Below, piece after piece: positions 6,039 through 8,172 of a stretch of 8,172 nucleotides of DNA. The notes beneath the pieces were generated by a model. It ran no database searches and had not been told where the DNA came from. It was given only the letters and a program-made list of their open reading frames with translations. Position 1 is the stretch's first letter, and each line of letters begins with the position of its first letter. Origin of the DNA: Duncaniella sp. (GTDB lineage Bacteria; Bacteroidota; Bacteroidia; Bacteroidales; Muribaculaceae); NCBI GenBank assembly GCA_029052375.1, contig JAIDJD010000312.1, forward strand, positions 4,247 through 12,418, given 5' to 3'. The position numbers and the translations under genes are program-made.

Positions 6039-6689
6039 ATGGACAACGACATGAACCCAGACAGCCGCACACCGCAAGACCGCCCGGACAGGGTGGCGCT
6101 GCGCGTCATGGGCATCTCCTACAACCAGCTCCAGAGCGGCGTCTACGCCCTGCTGCTGGCCCAGCAGGACGGCCCCTACAGAATACCCGTGATGATAGGC
6201 CCCGCCGAGGCCCAGTCGATAGCCATGCGCATCGAGAACATCATACCCCCCAGGCCCCTCACCCACGACCTCGTCAAGAGCATCCTTAAATCCTTCGGGA
6301 TGAGGATGACGGCGGTGGACATATACCGCTTTGAGGACGGGGTGTTCTACTCAGAGATAACCCTCACCGACGGCGAGCGCACCGTCACCATAGACTCGCG
6401 CACCTCGGACGCCATAGCCCTGGCCCTGAGACTCGGCACACCCGTCTACACCACCCCCGAGGTGCTCGCCCAGACCGGATTCGAGATGGAAGAGATGGAG
6501 CTCGACGAGAACTCCGGCAAGACCTGCCCCGCCACCGAGGACACCCTCGAGTCGAGAGACGTCCCACGCATCGAACAGTACTCCATCGAAGAGCTCGAGC
6601 GCACTCTCGCCGAGCTGATAGAGAAGGAAGACTACGAGGAGGCCGCGCGCGTCTCGGCCATACTCGAGCGCAAGCGAGGCAAGAGATAA
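6039..6689 (+). CDS. Bifunctional nuclease family protein (BFN/DUF151) with C-terminal UVR motif
   Basis: The 216-residue product has a BFN (DUF151) domain at about 18-148: the features are VALRVMGISYNQ, the core PVMIGPAEAQSIAMR (50-64), HDLVKSILKSFGM (76-88), and RTSDAIALALRLGTPVY (121-137). After a linker of about 30 acidic residues, a UvrB/UvrC (UVR) motif covers about 181-212 (SIEELERTLAELIEKEDYEE, then AARVSAILERK). Plant and Thermotoga homologues have been linked to nuclease activity, but the cellular role in Bacteroidetes is not established; the UVR tail suggests a protein- or DNA-repair-related contact. It follows mnmA after a C-rich 27-bp spacer, so it is probably in the same transcript. 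Confidence 0.87.
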   Translation: MDNDMNPDSRTPQDRPDRVALRVMGISYNQLQSGVYALLLAQQDGPYRIPVMIGPAEAQSIAMRIENIIPPRPLTHDLVKSILKSFGMRMTAVDIYRFEDGVFYSEITLTDGERTVTIDSRTSDAIALALRLGTPVYTTPEVLAQTGFEMEEMELDENSGKTCPATEDTLESRDVPRIEQYSIEELERTLAELIEKEDYEEAARVSAILERKRGKR

Positions 6690-6693
6690 TCCC

Positions 6694-6709
6694 TCTGCCG
6701 ACAGGCAGA
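6694..6709 (+). terminator. Weak hairpin after the bifunctional nuclease gene
   Basis: TCTGCC (6694-6699) and GGCAGA (6704-6709) pair over 6 bp with a GACA loop, 5 bp after the stop codon. There is no T-tract behind it, so it is not a good intrinsic terminator; it may be an mRNA 3'-end or processing hairpin. Confidence 0.3.
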
Positions 6710-6763
6710 AACGAAACAAATCCTCATGCATAACCTATAATTCTTACCCTAAAGTCAACGACC

Positions 6764-8101
6764 ATGCACATCAAACCGATTCAAGTACGCCTGGCGGCCA
6801 TGAACTTCCTCGAGTTCGGCGTCTGGGGCGCATATCTCATCTCGCTCGGCAACTTCTTAGGCAACGTCGGGCTCGCCACAAAGATAGGATGGTTCTACGC
6901 CGTCCAGGGCATCGTATCGCTCGTCATGCCCGCCGTCATCGGCATCATAGCCGACCGCTGGGTCCAGGCCCAGAAGATGCTCTCGGCCTGCCACATCCTG
7001 GCCGGAGCGTTCATGGCCGCCGCCGGCGTCTACTGTCTCACAGCCTCGGCCATAGAGTTTGCCCCCCTCTTCGCGCTCTACACCATGTCGGTGGCCTTCT
7101 TCATGCCCACGATAGGCCTGGCCAACTCCGTGGCCTTCAACGCCCTGACGCGCGAAGGGCTCGACACCATCACCCACTTCCCCCCGATACGCGTCTTCGG
7201 GACGGTAGGCTTCATCTGCTCGATGCTCTTCGTCAACTTCACCCAGTTCCAGACCAACGCCCTGCAGCTCATCACCTCGGCCGTCCTCAGCTTCTGCCTC
7301 GCCGCCTACGCCCTGACCATGCCCAAGTGTCCCGTCAACCGCGCCAAGGGCGGCACCCTCGCCGACTCGCTCGGCCTCAGCGCCTTCAAGCTCTTCAAGC
7401 AGAAGAAGATGGCCATATTCTTCATCTTCAGTATGCTACTGGGCGTCTCGCTCCAGATCACCAACTCGTACGGCAACATCTTCATCACCTCGTTCAGCGC
7501 CCTCAGCGAGTATGCCGACACATGGGGAGCGCGCAACGCCAACGCCCTCATAGCCATATCCCAGGCCTCCGAGACCCTCTGCATACTGCTCATACCCTTC
7601 TTCCTCAAGAGATTCGGCATCAAGGGCGTCATGCTCATGGCCATGTTCGCATGGATGCTACGCTTCGCCCTCTTCGGCCTCGGCGACACCGGCTCGGGCG
7701 TATGGCTTCTGATACTCTCGTGCATCGTCTACGGCATAGCCTTCGACTTCTTCAACGTCTCCGGAGGCCTCTACGTAGACCAGCAGACCTCGCCCGCGCT
7801 CCGCTCGTCGGCCCAGGGCCTCTTCATGATCATGACCAACGGCATAGGCGCCACCGTCGGCACCCTCAGCGCCCAGGCCCTGGTCAACAGCCTCGTCTTC
7901 TCGCAGACCACCCCCGAAGCCCAGCACACGGGATGGACCCACGCATGGTATATCTTCGCCGCCTACGCCCTCGTTGTGGGAGTGCTCTTCGCCTTGATAT
8001 TCAAGGACTCAAAGACGCCCACCCCCTCAGAGGCCCGCGCATACATCGAAGAGTCAGACCCCGCCCCCGCCGGAGAGACAGCCACCAGACAGAAAAAATG
8101 A
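6764..8101 (+). CDS. MFS nucleoside permease (NupG-like, nucleoside:H+ symporter family)
   Basis: The 445-residue product is a 12-helix inner-membrane carrier that probably takes up nucleosides with protons. Family marks are the start of helix 1 (MNFLEFGVWGAYLISLGN, about 13-30), the motif-A-like loop GIIADRWVQAQK (60-71), PPIRVFGTVGF (140-150), and the late signature YVDQQTSPALRSSAQGLF followed by MIMTNGIGATVGTL (about 337-368). A long cytoplasmic loop (about 187-215, KCPVNRAKGGTL on) joins the two halves, and the polar tail after about 415 is rich in Pro and acidic residues. The start is 12 codons before the conserved MNFLEF, which suits the family. A 74-bp gap with a weak hairpin precedes it, and the next gene overlaps by ATGA. 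Substrate choice within nucleosides cannot be read from sequence alone. Confidence 0.87.
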   Translation: MHIKPIQVRLAAMNFLEFGVWGAYLISLGNFLGNVGLATKIGWFYAVQGIVSLVMPAVIGIIADRWVQAQKMLSACHILAGAFMAAAGVYCLTASAIEFAPLFALYTMSVAFFMPTIGLANSVAFNALTREGLDTITHFPPIRVFGTVGFICSMLFVNFTQFQTNALQLITSAVLSFCLAAYALTMPKCPVNRAKGGTLADSLGLSAFKLFKQKKMAIFFIFSMLLGVSLQITNSYGNIFITSFSALSEYADTWGARNANALIAISQASETLCILLIPFFLKRFGIKGVMLMAMFAWMLRFALFGLGDTGSGVWLLILSCIVYGIAFDFFNVSGGLYVDQQTSPALRSSAQGLFMIMTNGIGATVGTLSAQALVNSLVFSQTTPEAQHTGWTHAWYIFAAYALVVGVLFALIFKDSKTPTPSEARAYIEESDPAPAGETATRQKK

Positions 8102-8172
8102 TACAGTTCTATTCGCCCGACATAGCCGAGCCTCGCTGCCTGCCCGCGAGCGCCTCCAAACCCGCCGTCAGA
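8098..8172 (+). CDS. rsmE: Probable 16S rRNA m3U1498 methyltransferase RsmE (N-terminal fragment)
   Basis: Only 25 codons are in the window, beginning MIQFYSPDIAEPRCLPASAS and ending KPAVR. The pattern FYxPDI followed by LPxxxSxxxxR matches the N-terminal PUA-like domain of Bacteroidales RsmE, which methylates U1498 of 16S rRNA. The start overlaps the permease stop in an ATGA, which suggests translational coupling. The identification rests on a short segment. Confidence 0.6.
   Translation, partial: MIQFYSPDIAEPRCLPASASKPAVR

Noticed and set aside
4887..6266. Minus-strand open frame of 459 codons across mnmA and the nuclease gene
   Set aside because: It is antisense to two clearly identified genes, is rich in Val, Gly and Ala with no domain signature, and is a high-GC shadow.

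Overview
The window looks like a chromosomal segment from a high-GC member of the Bacteroidales, possibly a gut Muribaculaceae-type organism. Three things point there. The promoters have the Bacteroidetes form (TTG or TTTG, 20 bp, TAnnTTTG). The gene families are typical of the order: a DUF5106/thioredoxin-like protein, a short-type MnmA, a bifunctional nuclease with a UVR tail, a NupG-type nucleoside permease, tandem rhomboids and an Ig-like/CE8 pectinesterase. There are no convincing Shine-Dalgarno sites at most starts. The family-level placement is inference.

Layout. On the minus strand, bases 1-1530 carry two overlapping rhomboid intramembrane protease genes; the second runs off the left edge. 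A strong perfect hairpin (1585-1612) separates them from a secreted pectinesterase gene (1656-3155, minus strand). A 350-bp divergent intergenic region (3156-3505) holds two good promoters facing outward. Between them is an unexplained block with a compound inverted repeat (3314-3370) and a GC-rich mini-hairpin (3271-3283). On the plus strand, 3506-6689 is a tight gene series: a DUF5106/thioredoxin-like exported protein, a DoxX-family membrane protein, MnmA and a bifunctional nuclease. After a 74-bp gap come an MFS nucleoside permease (6764-8101) and, by a 4-bp ATGA overlap, the first 25 codons of a probable RsmE.

How the genes fit together. The plus-strand set combines exported thiol chemistry (a CSDC thioredoxin-like fold), a small DoxX membrane protein often linked to redox or sulfur metabolism, and a tRNA 2-thiolation enzyme. 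This may be a functional grouping or just a housekeeping gene series. MnmA and RsmE both modify RNA of the translation apparatus. The pectinesterase is a single carbohydrate-active enzyme with no SusC/SusD partners in view.

No clear new defence, mobile or CRISPR system is visible. The least explained piece is the structured intergenic block at about 3260-3400, which may be a dispersed repeat or a small structured RNA.
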